Source: Aliarcobacter sp. (GTDB taxonomy: Bacteria; Campylobacterota; Campylobacteria; Campylobacterales; Arcobacteraceae). Taken from it: a DNA stretch of 64,000 bases. Shown piece after piece: positions 44,756 through 54,911 of the stretch; position 1 is the first letter of the stretch; each line of letters starts with the position of its first letter. A program made the translations under genes and the position numbers. The stretch lies in NCBI GenBank assembly GCA_028689025.1, contig JAQTXA010000007.1:51366-115365 (forward strand), read 5' to 3'. The notes under the pieces were generated by a model. That model saw nothing but the letters and a program-made list of their open reading frames with translations. It was not told the origin of the DNA and did not search any database.

Positions 44756-46069
44756 ATATTTAATTCCTTTATAATCTATCTCTTTATAATTATAAGTAAT
44801 ATCTTTAAAAGAAATACTTCCGTTGTGATATTTTTCTATAATTAATTTACTCATAAATAATCCTTTATCATCTAAAATCTTATTTTTGTTAATAAACTTT
44901 TCACCCGTATTATCTTTTATAATTAGATATATTACTTCATTTTTTAAATATAAATTAATAAAAACATATCTTTTTTTATCTGTTAAAGTTTTTTCAATAA
45001 AAGTATCTATGACACTATTTAGAATATTTAGCATTGCTTGTATAAATTCATTTTTAAGACCATAAATCTTTAAACTTTCATCTAATTGTAAAATAACTTC
45101 TATTTTATTTTTTAGTAATGTAATTTCAGCAAATTCTAAACACTTATGAATTGTATTTGATATATTAAAATTTTCTTTTATACTTTCAACTTTATAAAAA
45201 TCTTTAAAATCATCAATCATTGTAGATAATTTTTGTGTTGTACCCACTATTTGCATTAATTCAGATATTGAATTATCTTTATTTACATTATCATATTCAA
45301 TATTTATTTTTAATCCACTAGCAAGTGTTGAAATCATTCCTAAAGGCTCTTTCCACTGATGGGCAATATTTCCTATTAATTCACCCATTGATGAGAGTTT
45401 AGACTGATGAAATATAATTGCAGATTTATTTTGATTATTTAAAATTTCTTCAGCAACTTTTTTTTCTAATTCTTTATTAGCTTTTTCCAACTGCTCATTT
45501 AACATTTCAAGTTTAATGACATCCGTTTGCGCTTTTGAAACTGATAATGAAATAAATGAACTGAACATTGATAAAAATTCCTTATCTTTTTTATCAAAAA
45601 ATAATAATTTGCCATCAATCTTTTTATTTACTAATTGTACAACACCTAATATTTCATTATTAATTGGGTGAATTAAAGGTACGGTAATAATTGAACAAGT
45701 TTTATAATTAAATTTTTCATCAAACTCTTTTGTTCCTGAAGATTCGTATTCATTTGTATTATAAATATCGTCAACAACAATAATTTTTTCTGTTAAAAAA
45801 GCATCAACTGCAAGATATTTATTTTTAATGAATAAAGGTAGTTTGTAATCTTTAAAAAGATAAAAGGATTTGTAAATTTCTTCATATGACAAGCTATCAT
45901 TTTGAAAAATGTGGAATTTTAGATAATCACCCTCTTTGATATAAATAGTACCTGCATCAGCATTTAACATATCTCTAGTACATTTTAATATCTCATGCAA
46001 AAGAATATCTAAATCACTAATATTAAATGATTTCATATCATATATTTGTCTTAACACTAAATCTTTCAT
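44738..46069 (-). CDS. GAF-domain histidine-kinase-like protein with degenerate ATPase
   Basis: The 443-residue protein is cytoplasmic (no membrane helix). A GAF domain fills about residues 15-180 (NADAGTIYIKEGDYLKF, VPLIHPINNEILGVVQLVNK), followed by a coiled coil and the histidine-acceptor motif NIAHQWKEPLGMIST. The ATP-binding domain is degraded compared with the kinase at 25489-26613: N-box NLLSNAKD becomes NILNSVID, DNAGG becomes DNTGE, and GTGLGLYISK becomes DDKGLFMSK. It may therefore be a pseudokinase or act as a scaffold. It lies 42 bp after fmt's downstream neighbour order, in its own transcript direction with fmt upstream to the right. No response regulator is adjacent. Confidence 0.85.
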   Translation of the reverse strand: MKDLVLRQIYDMKSFNISDLDILLHEILKCTRDMLNADAGTIYIKEGDYLKFHIFQNDSLSYEEIYKSFYLFKDYKLPLFIKNKYLAVDAFLTEKIIVVDDIYNTNEYESSGTKEFDEKFNYKTCSIITVPLIHPINNEILGVVQLVNKKIDGKLLFFDKKDKEFLSMFSSFISLSVSKAQTDVIKLEMLNEQLEKANKELEKKVAEEILNNQNKSAIIFHQSKLSSMGELIGNIAHQWKEPLGMISTLASGLKINIEYDNVNKDNSISELMQIVGTTQKLSTMIDDFKDFYKVESIKENFNISNTIHKCLEFAEITLLKNKIEVILQLDESLKIYGLKNEFIQAMLNILNSVIDTFIEKTLTDKKRYVFINLYLKNEVIYLIIKDNTGEKFINKNKILDDKGLFMSKLIIEKYHNGSISFKDITYNYKEIDYKGIKYTITLA

Positions 46070-46111
46070 AATATGTTGCTTTTAATTAAATTTGATGAAT
46101 TATTGTATCAT

Positions 46112-47032
46112 TTAAACTATTATTTTACCTAATTCTAATCTTTGACCTCGTATGTAATCAATGGCATTCATTGCTTTTTTTGAAGGAGCTTGTAAAGTTC
46201 TAATTTTTAAACTTCCTTTCGCACATCCAACAACAATAAAATCCTCATTAATCTCTAAAATCTGACCTTCATTGTTAATTGATACTTCTTCATTTAATTC
46301 AATATCTTTTAATTTTAATTCTGATTCTAAAAATACACCTGGCCAAAAAGAGTAAGCTTTATATTTTTGATATAATTTTTTTGCATTTAAAAAGTTAACT
46401 AAGCCATCTTCTTTTTTGATTTTTTTACAAAAACTTACTTCTGATTCATTTTGTTTTATTGGTTTAATATTTTCAAAGTTATTTAATGTGGTAATCGTAA
46501 GTTTTGCAGCTATTAGTGATAATTCATCAAAAGCAGCGGAAACTTCCATTTGGGGAGTAATCTTTAAATATTGTAATCCTAAAATATCTCCACTATCCAA
46601 GCCCTCTTCCATAAGCATAGAAGTAACACCTGTATAAATATCATCATTTAAAAGTGATTCTTGAATTGGACTTGCACCTCTATATTTTGGAAGTAATGAA
46701 GCGTGTAGATTTATACATGTAGCAATGTCTAAAATATCTTTTGGCAAAATTTGACCATAAGCAGCAACAATTATAAAATCAGGATTTAACTCTTTAATTT
46801 GTTTTGTAGCTTCTTCATTTCCTCTTAGTTTTAAAGGTTGAAAAATTGGAATATTAAGATTTTCATCAAGACAAAATTGTTTAATATGAGGAGGTGTTAA
46901 AACTTGTTTTCTTCCAAAAGGTTTATCTGGTTGAGTAAATAATCCTACTATTTCATACTCACTATTTATTAACTCTTTAAAAATAGTTGTCGCATAATCA
47001 GGAGTTCCCATAAATAGAATTCTTTTACTCAA
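46112..47032 (-). CDS. fmt: Methionyl-tRNA formyltransferase
   Basis: Note the direction: this gene reads leftwards and is upstream of nothing but the kinase-like gene at its 3' side. The 306-residue protein has RILFMGTPDYATTIFKELI, the formyl-donor site motif INLHASLLPKYRGASPIQ with catalytic histidine, and GLDSGDILG. It formylates the initiator Met-tRNA. The C-terminal domain (about 205-306) is present. Length is standard. It follows proB by 11 bp. Confidence 0.96.
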   Translation of the reverse strand: MSKRILFMGTPDYATTIFKELINSEYEIVGLFTQPDKPFGRKQVLTPPHIKQFCLDENLNIPIFQPLKLRGNEEATKQIKELNPDFIIVAAYGQILPKDILDIATCINLHASLLPKYRGASPIQESLLNDDIYTGVTSMLMEEGLDSGDILGLQYLKITPQMEVSAAFDELSLIAAKLTITTLNNFENIKPIKQNESEVSFCKKIKKEDGLVNFLNAKKLYQKYKAYSFWPGVFLESELKLKDIELNEEVSINNEGQILEINEDFIVVGCAKGSLKIRTLQAPSKKAMNAIDYIRGQRLELGKIIV

Positions 47033-47043
47033 ATCTTTTCCTT

Positions 47044-47814
47044 TTATTTTTTTGCTTGAAAAATTGTTCCACTTTTATGATTTCCATCAACTAAAAAATC
47101 ATAAGCATTTGTTAAATCAAAACCTGATGATAGATACATTGGAATATCTCTTTTCATTAAAAAATCTGCTGCTTTTAGTTTTGTAACTATTCCACCTGTT
47201 GCAAATTCTGAATTTGCTGAGTGTTTCATTTCAAGTTCATCAGAAGAAATTTGTGAAACATTTTTTTGTAAAATTGCATCATCAAATTCTCTTGGATTTT
47301 TATTATAATATCCATCAATGTCAGATAAAATTGCTAACATATCAGCATTAAAATAATAAGCAACGTGAGCTGCCAATTGGTCATTATCCCCAAAAACCAA
47401 CTCATCTGTAGCAATTACATCATTTTCATTTATAATTGGAAGAATTTTATTTTCTAAAAGTATCTCCATAACATTTTGAGCATTTTTAGTTCTTTTTCTT
47501 GAATCAAAATCATCTGCAATAAAAAGCATTTGTGCACAAGTAATATCATGTTCTTTAAATCTTTTTTTATAGTTCTTTAGTAGTAGTGGTTGACCAATAG
47601 CTGCAAGTGCTTGTTTATTTGCAACTATTTTTTTGTCAAGTTTTAAAGAAGTATATCCAGCACCAACAGCTCCTGAAGAGACTAATATCACTTCAAGATT
47701 TTTTTCATTTTTTAATCTAGCAATTAAATTTACCAAGTTACTCATTCTCTCAAGAGCTAATTGTCCATCTTGAGTTAATACAGCAGTTCCAACTTTAATT
47801 ACTAATCTTTTCAT
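47044..47814 (-). CDS. proB: Glutamate 5-kinase without PUA domain
   Basis: The 256-residue protein is an amino-acid kinase domain: [47 protein letters not shown] and [15 protein letters not shown]. coli ProB has an extra C-terminal PUA domain (about 367 residues); it is absent here, as is usual in Campylobacterota. It phosphorylates glutamate for proline synthesis. Its ATG overlaps the obg stop by 4 nt. Confidence 0.95.
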   Translation of the reverse strand: MKRLVIKVGTAVLTQDGQLALERMSNLVNLIARLKNEKNLEVILVSSGAVGAGYTSLKLDKKIVANKQALAAIGQPLLLKNYKKRFKEHDITCAQMLFIADDFDSRKRTKNAQNVMEILLENKILPIINENDVIATDELVFGDNDQLAAHVAYYFNADMLAILSDIDGYYNKNPREFDDAILQKNVSQISSDELEMKHSANSEFATGGIVTKLKAADFLMKRDIPMYLSSGFDLTNAYDFLVDGNHKSGTIFQAKK

Positions 47815-48902
47815 TTATCTTGTTCCAATAAATTATATAATGCAAATCCAAGTGGTTTTAAATTTAATTTTGTTAAAGATGAAATTGGTAAAACAAAATA
47901 TGGTTTACTATTATCGAATCTTGAATAAATTAAATCTTGAACAAAATATGGATTTTCTCCTTCAAATTTAAACTCATTTGATTTTGTAGGTTCTAAACCA
48001 ATATCTTTAATGAATTTTTCGATATCTTCATCTAAACTTTCACCAAAATATCCATCAATTTTACTTATAACAATTGCAAAGTTTCTTTTTGATAACTCAC
48101 CTGAGAATTTAGCAACTTCTTCTTTTAATACTCTATATTGATCAATCATTGTTCTATAATTTGCAACATCAATTACAAATAGAAGTGTTTTAGTTCTTTC
48201 AATATGTTTTAAAAACTCTAAACCTAAACCTCTTCCTTCACTTGCACCATCAATAATTCCTGGAATATCAGCCATTACAAAAGAGTTATAATTTCCAACT
48301 TCTACAACGCCAAGTTTTGGTGTTAAAGTAGTAAATTCATAATTTGCAATCTCTGGAGTTGCATTTGAAGTTACAGAAATTAAAGTTGATTTTCCAACAT
48401 TAGGATAACCAACAAGTCCAACATCAGCAATAAGTTTTAATTCTAATCTAATATTTTTTACTTGTCCTGGAAGTCCTGGTTGGAAATATGTTGGTCTTTG
48501 ATTTCTTGAGTTTTTAAAGTGAGTATTACCTAATCCACCTTTTCCACCTTCAAGAAATAAAACTTTTTCTCCTAATTCTAATAGGTCAAAAATAACTTCA
48601 TTTGTTTCATCATCAATAACTTGAGTTCCTGGAGGCACAACTAAAACTAATGCTTCACCTGACTTTCCAGTCATTCTTCCACCTAAACCTTGATTACCAT
48701 TATCCGCTTTAAAGTATTTTCTACCTTTGTAGTTTGATAATGTATCAGTATTGTTATCTACTAAGAAGTAAACATCTCCACCTTTTCCACCATCTCCACC
48801 GTCTGGTCCACCTTTTACAACAAACTTTTCTCGTCTAAATGCTGCACATCCCTGTCCACCTTTTCCAGATGTAACTGAAAATCTAGCGCTATCTATAAAC
48901 AT
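47811..48902 (-). CDS. obgE: Obg family GTPase
   Basis: The 363-residue protein has the glycine-rich Obg fold ([20 protein letters not shown] to [12 protein letters not shown], residues 5-130) and the GTPase domain with G1 [11 protein letters not shown]3 [16 protein letters not shown] and G4 ISKID. It takes part in large-subunit ribosome assembly and stress control. Its place near rpmA and rplU (L27, L21) is ancient and widespread. Confidence 0.97.
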   Translation of the reverse strand: MFIDSARFSVTSGKGGQGCAAFRREKFVVKGGPDGGDGGKGGDVYFLVDNNTDTLSNYKGRKYFKADNGNQGLGGRMTGKSGEALVLVVPPGTQVIDDETNEVIFDLLELGEKVLFLEGGKGGLGNTHFKNSRNQRPTYFQPGLPGQVKNIRLELKLIADVGLVGYPNVGKSTLISVTSNATPEIANYEFTTLTPKLGVVEVGNYNSFVMADIPGIIDGASEGRGLGLEFLKHIERTKTLLFVIDVANYRTMIDQYRVLKEEVAKFSGELSKRNFAIVISKIDGYFGESLDEDIEKFIKDIGLEPTKSNEFKFEGENPYFVQDLIYSRFDNSKPYFVLPISSLTKLNLKPLGFALYNLLEQDK

Positions 48903-48996
48903 ATAACTTTCCTTTTAATAAATAATTAAAAACTAAAAGCAAAATTCTAACTTCTACTGTTAACTTTTAATTAGTTATGTTAATTTTTAAATAAAA

Positions 48997-49027
48997 AAAG
49001 GGTGTAGGCAAAAGCCATACACCCTTT
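48997..49027 (-). terminator. Terminator after rpmA
   Basis: AAAGGGTGTA and TACACCCTTT form perfect 10-bp arms; the 11-nt loop contains a further GGC/GCC pair. The reverse strand ends in seven T residues, 24 nt past the rpmA stop. Confidence 0.9.
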
Positions 49028-49050
49028 AAAGAAATCAATTTTATCCAGAA

Positions 49051-49305
49051 TTACGAAGCGTAAACTGAAACTTTTTTTCTTTTTTTATCTTTAATCTCAA
49101 ATTTAACAACACCGTCAATTAAAGAATAAATTGTATGATCTTTTCCCATACCAACATTTTGACCTAAGTGTACTTTTGTACCTCTTTGTCTAATAATGAT
49201 GTTTCCAGCTCTTACAACTTCACCACCATATTTTTTAACACCAAGTCTTCTACCAGCTGAATCTCTATTATTCTGTGTACTTCCCTGACCTTTTTTGTGA
49301 GCCAT
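49051..49305 (-). CDS. rpmA: Ribosomal protein L27
   Basis: The 84-residue protein begins [20 protein letters not shown] and has [21 protein letters not shown], both diagnostic. The N-terminus reaches the peptidyl-transferase centre. No cleaved N-terminal extension of the Firmicutes type is present. It lies 34 bp after rplU. Confidence 0.98.
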   Translation of the reverse strand: MAHKKGQGSTQNNRDSAGRRLGVKKYGGEVVRAGNIIIRQRGTKVHLGQNVGMGKDHTIYSLIDGVVKFEIKDKKRKKVSVYAS

Positions 49306-49339
49306 AGTTCTTCTCCTTAACTTATATTATGCTATTTGC

Positions 49340-49657
49340 TTATGCAGCAATTTTAATGATTCTAATTTTAGTGAAGCTTTTTCTGAAACCTCTTTTTAAT
49401 TTAGAATCTTTTCTTCTTCTTTTTTTGTAAATGATTACTTTTTTAGCTCTATTTACACCAGTACCATCTAATACTACAACTGCCTCAACTTTTGCATTTG
49501 CAACAGCATCCCCAGTTTTTAATTCACCGTTGTTTACTGCTAAAACATCAGTAATCTCTAAAGTTTCTTTTGCAGCTAGACCAGTATAATCTACATCTAA
49601 GATATCACCCTCAGAAACTTTATACTGTTTTCCACCACACTTGATAATTGCGTACAT
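49340..49657 (-). CDS. rplU: Ribosomal protein L21
   Basis: The 105-residue protein has YAIIKCGGKQYKVSEGD at the start and the basic end KKRRRKDSKLKRGFRKSFTK. It is the first gene of rplU-rpmA. The 116-bp leader (49658-49773) shows no strong stem-loop I could confirm, although CTATT/AATAG short pairings occur near 49708-49730. Confidence 0.98.
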   Translation of the reverse strand: MYAIIKCGGKQYKVSEGDILDVDYTGLAAKETLEITDVLAVNNGELKTGDAVANAKVEAVVVLDGTGVNRAKKVIIYKKRRRKDSKLKRGFRKSFTKIRIIKIAA

Positions 49658-49773
49658 CTTTCTTCCTCTAATTCAATTCTATATGCTAAGTTCATATTTT
49701 GTCATACTAACTCTATTTTTCGAACCGGAATAGTATCTTATTTTAGTTTAAACTTTCTTTAAGTCAAAGGTTT

Positions 49774-50157
49774 TCAATGATAATCATTTGCTAATGCAAC
49801 TGCATCAATCATAATCAATGAATTTTTTGGTAAAGCTTTCGCTGCAATTGTACTACGTGCTGGCTTATGTTCACCAAAAGCTTCTGCAAATAAAACATTA
49901 ACTATACCAAAATCTTCTATATTTTCTAAATATACAGATACTTTTACAACTCTGTCCATTCCACTTTCTGCATCTTCTAGTAATGTTCTTAGATTAGAAA
50001 GCACTTGTCTTGTTTGTACTTTTATATCCCTTTCTACCATTGTTCCATCTAAAGTGATTGGAACTTGTGCTGATGTGTATATAATTCCATGCACTTTTAC
50101 AGCTGGAGAGTAAGATCCTATTGCTAGAGGTAAATTGTCACTTGCAATAAATTTCAT
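49774..50157 (-). CDS. ridA: RidA family reactive intermediate deaminase
   Basis: The 127-residue protein matches RidA/YjgF: NLPLAIGSYSPAVKVHGIIY, SNLRTLLEDAESGMDRVVKV, and the end motif ARSTIAAKALPKNSLIMIDAV containing the conserved arginine. It hydrolyses reactive enamine/imine products of pyridoxal-phosphate enzymes such as threonine dehydratase. It lies 79 bp after dnaG in the same direction. Confidence 0.94.
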   Translation of the reverse strand: MKFIASDNLPLAIGSYSPAVKVHGIIYTSAQVPITLDGTMVERDIKVQTRQVLSNLRTLLEDAESGMDRVVKVSVYLENIEDFGIVNVLFAEAFGEHKPARSTIAAKALPKNSLIMIDAVALANDYH

Positions 50158-50236
50158 TTATTATCCTTAGAGTTTTAGTTAATTTTTAGAATTCTACAAA
50201 AAATTAACTGCTAATAAAATAAATTCTGAAAATTAA

Positions 50237-51871
50237 TTACAAATTGTAACTTATAAGTTTGCCTAATTTTAATTGATATATATTGTCTTTTATTTTTCTT
50301 ATTAAATTTGCTTTTTGTTTAAAATCTAAAGTATTATCATAAGAAATAGCTGTTAATTTATTTGTATAAAATTTATAAACTAAAGTTAATAACTCTTGAT
50401 TTAATCTTTCATCATCATAATTTTCAAGTTTTTCATTTAAAACTATAGTATTTAAAGAGATATTTTCTATATCAGTTAAGAGTAATTCAAACTCATTTTT
50501 ATGAGCTTCAAACATTGAAGAATCAACTATATCCAAAACAGAATCTAATCTTTTTGGTTTTTCTAAAATAGATTTTATTATGCAAAGTTCAGCAATATCA
50601 ATTTTTGTAAGATTTGGTTCATAACTTCTTTGTTTGTTTGAACTCATTTTTATTAGATTTTCTCTAATATTTAATTTCTGAGCTAAATATCTTTTATATT
50701 CATCTTGATTTAGCAAACTCAATGATTTTAAATATTCATTGGCTTCTGTTAGAGCTTTTTGTTTTTGATTTGGGTCATTTATCTCATATTTTGAAATAAT
50801 ATAATCTATTGCATATGGTATAAATGGTATTGGATTTGAAAAAATCTCATTTAATTCATTTATTCTACCATCATTTACCATATCAGCTGGATCCAAACCT
50901 CCTGCAAAAATAATAACGCCACCTTCAAATTCACCTTGACTTAACATTACTGAAGCCTTAAAAGCAGCTGCAAGACCTGCTTTATCTCCATCATAAGCTA
51001 ATATTACTTTTGGCTCACCTCGTCGCAAGAGTGGCAAATGATCTTGTGTTAGAGCCGTTCCTAAAGTTGCAACTGCTGTATTAAAACCAGCTTGATGAAG
51101 CATAATTACATCTAAGTAACCTTCACAAATTATAATTTGGTTTTTTTTATATATTTGCTCTTTTGCTAAATGGTAACCATATAAAAGTCTTGATTTATTA
51201 AACAGTTTTGTTTGTGGTGAATTTACATATTTTGCATTATGTCCAGTTATAGTTCTACCACCAAAACCTACAAGTCTGCCAGTTATTGAATAAATAGGAA
51301 AAGTGATTCTTTCAATAAATCTTGAATATAAACCATTTGTTCCATTATCAATTACACCTAATTCAATAGCATCATTTAAATTATAATGATTTGATTTTAG
51401 AAAATTTATAGTATCAAGTGAAATTGGTGCATAACCTATTTCAAATTTTTCAACTGAAAATTCTGATATTCCTCTTTTGTGAATGTACTCTTTTACATTA
51501 TCATTATTTACAAAAAGTTTTTGATAATATTTGTTAACTTCTTCTAAGATTTTTGTATCTTGTTTTTTTTCTTCAGTATTTTCATAATCTAAATTAAAAT
51601 TATACATTGAAGCTAATTTTTCTATTGTTTCTGGATATGATAATTTTTCATACTCCATAACAAATTTTATAGAATCCCCACCTACTCCACATCCAAAACA
51701 GTGATATATTTGTTTTGCAGGACTTACTACAAATGATGGTGTTGTTTCTCCATGAAAAGGACAGCAAGCTTTAAAATTTGCCCCTGCTTTTTTCAATTCT
51801 AAAAATTGAGAGATTACATCTACAACATCAAGATGGTTTTTAAGATTTTCAATTGATTCTTTTTTTATCAT
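50237..51871 (-). CDS. dnaG: DNA primase
   Basis: The 544-residue protein has the CHC2 zinc-binding motif (CCPFHGETTPSFVVSPAKQ then YHCFGCG, residues 36-65), the TOPRIM core (IIICEGYLDVIML, LAYDGDKAGLAA) and a C-terminal DnaB-binding region (about 430-544) with low conservation. It makes RNA primers at the replication fork. Length is a little under E. coli's 581. It is divergent from the TPR gene, the two ATG/TTG starts being 85 bp apart. Confidence 0.96.
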   Translation of the reverse strand: MIKKESIENLKNHLDVVDVISQFLELKKAGANFKACCPFHGETTPSFVVSPAKQIYHCFGCGVGGDSIKFVMEYEKLSYPETIEKLASMYNFNLDYENTEEKKQDTKILEEVNKYYQKLFVNNDNVKEYIHKRGISEFSVEKFEIGYAPISLDTINFLKSNHYNLNDAIELGVIDNGTNGLYSRFIERITFPIYSITGRLVGFGGRTITGHNAKYVNSPQTKLFNKSRLLYGYHLAKEQIYKKNQIIICEGYLDVIMLHQAGFNTAVATLGTALTQDHLPLLRRGEPKVILAYDGDKAGLAAAFKASVMLSQGEFEGGVIIFAGGLDPADMVNDGRINELNEIFSNPIPFIPYAIDYIISKYEINDPNQKQKALTEANEYLKSLSLLNQDEYKRYLAQKLNIRENLIKMSSNKQRSYEPNLTKIDIAELCIIKSILEKPKRLDSVLDIVDSSMFEAHKNEFELLLTDIENISLNTIVLNEKLENYDDERLNQELLTLVYKFYTNKLTAISYDNTLDFKQKANLIRKIKDNIYQLKLGKLISYNL

Positions 51872-51956
51872 AAATGGATTATATCCTTTTATTATTTTAT
51901 ATGAACTTTTATGTTAGTATGCAAACCCAACAATACAACACAATTGAGGTTTTTAC

Positions 51957-53006
51957 TTGGATAATATAATATTAGAATATAGAGATCCATTATTTGGAAT
52001 TATGTTACTTGTAGCACTAGTTTTCCTTATATCTTTTGTTACTTACTCATTTAGCATTTACAAAGAAAGAAATGCAAGAAAAGATTATAGAGAGCTATCT
52101 TTACGATTTGAATTAGGTAAATTAAAAGAAGAAGATTATGTTCATCTATACAAAACTTATAATCTTCCTTTTGACTCAATTTTACTTTTGGCTTCATCTT
52201 TTTTACATAAAGGTGACTACAACAAAGCAATCTCAGTTTATCTAACACTACTTGAGCATGTAAATGACAGAGTAAAAAAAGAGGAACTTCTTGAACTTTT
52301 AGGAACTACATATTTCAAAGGTGGTTTTTTACAAAGATCAAAAGAGATATTTTTAAGAATCTTAAAATTTTCATCAAGAAATAAAAATGCATTATCTCAT
52401 CTTCTATTAGTTTATGAAAAATTAAAAGATTTTAAAAAAGCCAAAGAGATAACAACTTGTCTAGAAGAGCTTGATAAAGATATGAGTGTAGATAAAATCT
52501 ATTTAGATTCATTAATTATTTTAAATGATTCCGTATTATCTTACGAAAAAAGAACTGAACTTTTATATGAAATTTTCAAAGAAAATAAGATAATAGAAAG
52601 AATATTTATTTCATTTTTAATTCAATTCAATAAACCATTTTTTTGGGAACATGTAAAAGAGTTTGATTGTTCTAAATATATTGATATTATGTGGTATCTA
52701 AATCCTAATGATATTGATTTTGATAAAGTAATTGAAAATCAATTTTTAGTTGAAGTTTATAATGCTAAAGGATATTTAAATACATTAAATCATAGTGGTG
52801 ATTTTGACTTTGATATTTTAATCTTATTAAATCAACATGAACATAAAATAAATGCTTCATTGGATTTTGAGTTTATTTGCTCATCATGTAAACATTCTCA
52901 TCCAATTTTTGATACAAGATGTCCACATTGTCATAATATTTTAACTTTAGATGTAAAATACAGACTTACGAAATCTTTTTATACTAGTAATCAATCTTTA
53001 CAATAG
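51957..53006 (+). CDS. LapB-like TPR protein with C-terminal zinc ribbon
   Basis: The 349-residue protein starts with TTG (GAGG 7 nt upstream; no closer ATG). It has one N-terminal helix (about 13-34, LFGIMLLVALVFLISFVTY), TPR-type helical repeats (about 70-200, HKGDYNKAISVYLTLLEHV and YFKGGFLQRSKEIFLRIL), and a C-terminal zinc ribbon with C308, C311, C322 and C325. This order matches LapB (YciM), which controls LpxC breakdown and lipopolysaccharide synthesis at the inner membrane. The match is by architecture rather than clear sequence, so the name is tentative. It precedes rnc by 72 bp. Confidence 0.7.
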   Translation: MDNIILEYRDPLFGIMLLVALVFLISFVTYSFSIYKERNARKDYRELSLRFELGKLKEEDYVHLYKTYNLPFDSILLLASSFLHKGDYNKAISVYLTLLEHVNDRVKKEELLELLGTTYFKGGFLQRSKEIFLRILKFSSRNKNALSHLLLVYEKLKDFKKAKEITTCLEELDKDMSVDKIYLDSLIILNDSVLSYEKRTELLYEIFKENKIIERIFISFLIQFNKPFFWEHVKEFDCSKYIDIMWYLNPNDIDFDKVIENQFLVEVYNAKGYLNTLNHSGDFDFDILILLNQHEHKINASLDFEFICSSCKHSHPIFDTRCPHCHNILTLDVKYRLTKSFYTSNQSLQ

Positions 53007-53040
53007 TGCCAATACAACACTTTCATAATAAAAGATGTGC

Positions 53041-53046
53041 TATACT
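53041..53046 (+). promoter_or_regulatory. -10 box of the rnc-aroC operon
   Basis: TATACT with an upstream TGTGC lies 32 nt before the rnc ATG and gives rnc-aroC a promoter separate from the TPR gene. Confidence 0.45.
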
Positions 53047-53078
53047 TGCGAAACTTTAAAAAATAAAAAAGGAAATAT

Positions 53079-53753
53079 ATGAGTGATTATTCAAAATTAG
53101 AAAAGTGTTTGGATTATCAGTTTAAAAACAAAGACCTGATAATCGAAGCACTTACACATAAAAGTTTTAAGAAACCTTACAATAATGAAAGATTAGAATT
53201 TTTAGGAGATGCTGTTTTAAACTTAATTGTTGGAGAGTATCTTTTCCAACAATTTCCCAAATCAAATGAAGGTGAACTATCAAAAATTAGAGCATCACTT
53301 GTAAATGAAACAGGATTTACAAGACTTGCAAATGAGATTAAACTTGGTGATTTTATTTACATTTCAACTGCTGAAGAGAGAAATAAAGGAAGAACAAAAG
53401 CTTCTATTTTATCTGATGCATTTGAAGCTATTATGGGAGCTGTTTATTTAGAATCTGGATTAGAAGTATTAAAACCAATTATTCTAAGTTTACTTGAAAG
53501 ATCATATGACAAAATTAATCTTGATGTTTTATTTAGTGATTATAAAACAGCACTACAAGAGATAACACAAGCGAAATTTGCTTCTATTCCTGAGTATAAG
53601 ATTGAAGGTTCTTATGGGCCTGACCATAAAAAAGAGTTTGAAGTTTCAATTTGGATTGATGGAGTTAATTACGGAAGTGCAAATGGGAAAAGTAAAAAAC
53701 TAGCTCAACAAGCTGTAGCTAAAATCGCTATTGAAAAATTAAAAGAGGTATGA
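53079..53753 (+). CDS. rnc: Ribonuclease III
   Basis: The 224-residue protein has the catalytic signature [19 protein letters not shown], the second acidic cluster ([14 protein letters not shown]), and a C-terminal double-stranded-RNA-binding domain (about 150-222, [20 protein letters not shown]). It processes rRNA and structured RNAs. It ends 4 nt before aroC. Confidence 0.97.
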   Translation: MSDYSKLEKCLDYQFKNKDLIIEALTHKSFKKPYNNERLEFLGDAVLNLIVGEYLFQQFPKSNEGELSKIRASLVNETGFTRLANEIKLGDFIYISTAEERNKGRTKASILSDAFEAIMGAVYLESGLEVLKPIILSLLERSYDKINLDVLFSDYKTALQEITQAKFASIPEYKIEGSYGPDHKKEFEVSIWIDGVNYGSANGKSKKLAQQAVAKIAIEKLKEV

Positions 53754-53757
53754 TTTA

Positions 53758-54834
53758 ATGAATACTTTTGGACATAGATTTAGATTTACAACTTTTGGTG
53801 AATCACATGGGAAAGCACTTGGATGTATTGTTGATGGAGTCCCAGCTGGTATAAAAATTGATGAAGAATTTATTCAAAATGAAATGGATAGAAGAAAACC
53901 AGGACAAAATAAATATGCAACAGCTAGAAAAGAAGGTGATGTAGTAGAGATTCTTTCAGGAGTTTTTGAAGGTGTTACTACAGGAACTTCTATTTCAATG
54001 ATTATTTTTAATGAAAATCAAAAAAGTAGCGATTATTCAAATGTGAAAGACTTATTCCGTCCTGGTCATGCTGATTTTACTTATTTTAATAAATATGGAA
54101 TCAGAGATTACAGAGGTGGAGGAAGAAGTAGTGCCAGAGAAACAGCAGCAAGAGTTGCAGCTGGGGCAATTGCAAAACTTATGTTAAAAGAACTGGGAAT
54201 TACTGTTCAAAGTGGTATTTGTGAAATTGATGGAATAAAAGCTAATAATTATGATTTTTCAACTGTTAGTGAATCTGAAATTTTTGCCCTTGATTTTGAA
54301 GTTGAACAAGCTCAAAAAGATGCAATTTTAGAAGCTAAAAACTCTCACAATAGTGTTGGTGGAGTTGCTCTTATAAATGTAAAAAATGCTCCAATTGGAC
54401 TTGGTGAACCACTATATTTTAAACTTGATTCTCAAATTGCAAATGCAATGATGAGTATAAATGCTGTAAAAGCAGTAGAAATTGGTGATGGAATTTTAGC
54501 TTCAAAAGTTAAAGGTTATGAAAATAATGACCAAATAAGAAAAAATGGCTTTAAAACAAATCATAGTGGAGGAATATTAGGTGGGATTTCAAATGGTGAT
54601 GATATAAATGTAAAAGTTTATTTCAAAGCAACACCTTCTATCTTTATTCAACAAGAAACTGTAGATATTCATAACAATGATGTAGATTGTCAATTAAAGG
54701 GAAGACATGACCCTTGCGTGGCTGTAAGAGGAAGTGTTGTTGCTGAATCTATGATGGCTTTAGTTCTTGCTGACATGGCTTTACTGAATATGTCATCTAA
54801 AATGGAAAATGTTAAGAAGGTTTACTCTAAATAA
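53758..54834 (+). CDS. aroC: Chorismate synthase
   Basis: The 358-residue protein carries the three chorismate synthase signatures: [19 protein letters not shown], the middle [18 protein letters not shown], and [17 protein letters not shown] near the end. It converts EPSP to chorismate using reduced FMN. It is co-transcribed with rnc, 4 nt apart, and ends in a terminator shared with the convergent carboxypeptidase gene. Confidence 0.97.
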   Translation: MNTFGHRFRFTTFGESHGKALGCIVDGVPAGIKIDEEFIQNEMDRRKPGQNKYATARKEGDVVEILSGVFEGVTTGTSISMIIFNENQKSSDYSNVKDLFRPGHADFTYFNKYGIRDYRGGGRSSARETAARVAAGAIAKLMLKELGITVQSGICEIDGIKANNYDFSTVSESEIFALDFEVEQAQKDAILEAKNSHNSVGGVALINVKNAPIGLGEPLYFKLDSQIANAMMSINAVKAVEIGDGILASKVKGYENNDQIRKNGFKTNHSGGILGGISNGDDINVKVYFKATPSIFIQQETVDIHNNDVDCQLKGRHDPCVAVRGSVVAESMMALVLADMALLNMSSKMENVKKVYSK

Positions 54835-54871
54835 AGATTCATTTAAAGTTTTTTATATATACTTTCAATTC

Positions 54872-54904
54872 AAAAGCAACTCTTTGGTCAAGGGTTGCTT
54901 TTTT
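54872..54904. terminator. Bidirectional terminator between aroC and the carboxypeptidase gene
   Basis: AAAAGCAAC and GTTGCTTTT form perfect 9-bp arms around a 13-nt loop, with T and A runs at the two ends. Confidence 0.85.
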
Positions 54905-54911
54905 ATTTATA

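Noticed and set aside
49700..49740. tRNA-like TTCGAAC stretch upstream of rplU
   Set aside because: No acceptor, D or anticodon stems can be drawn around it; it is part of the rplU leader.
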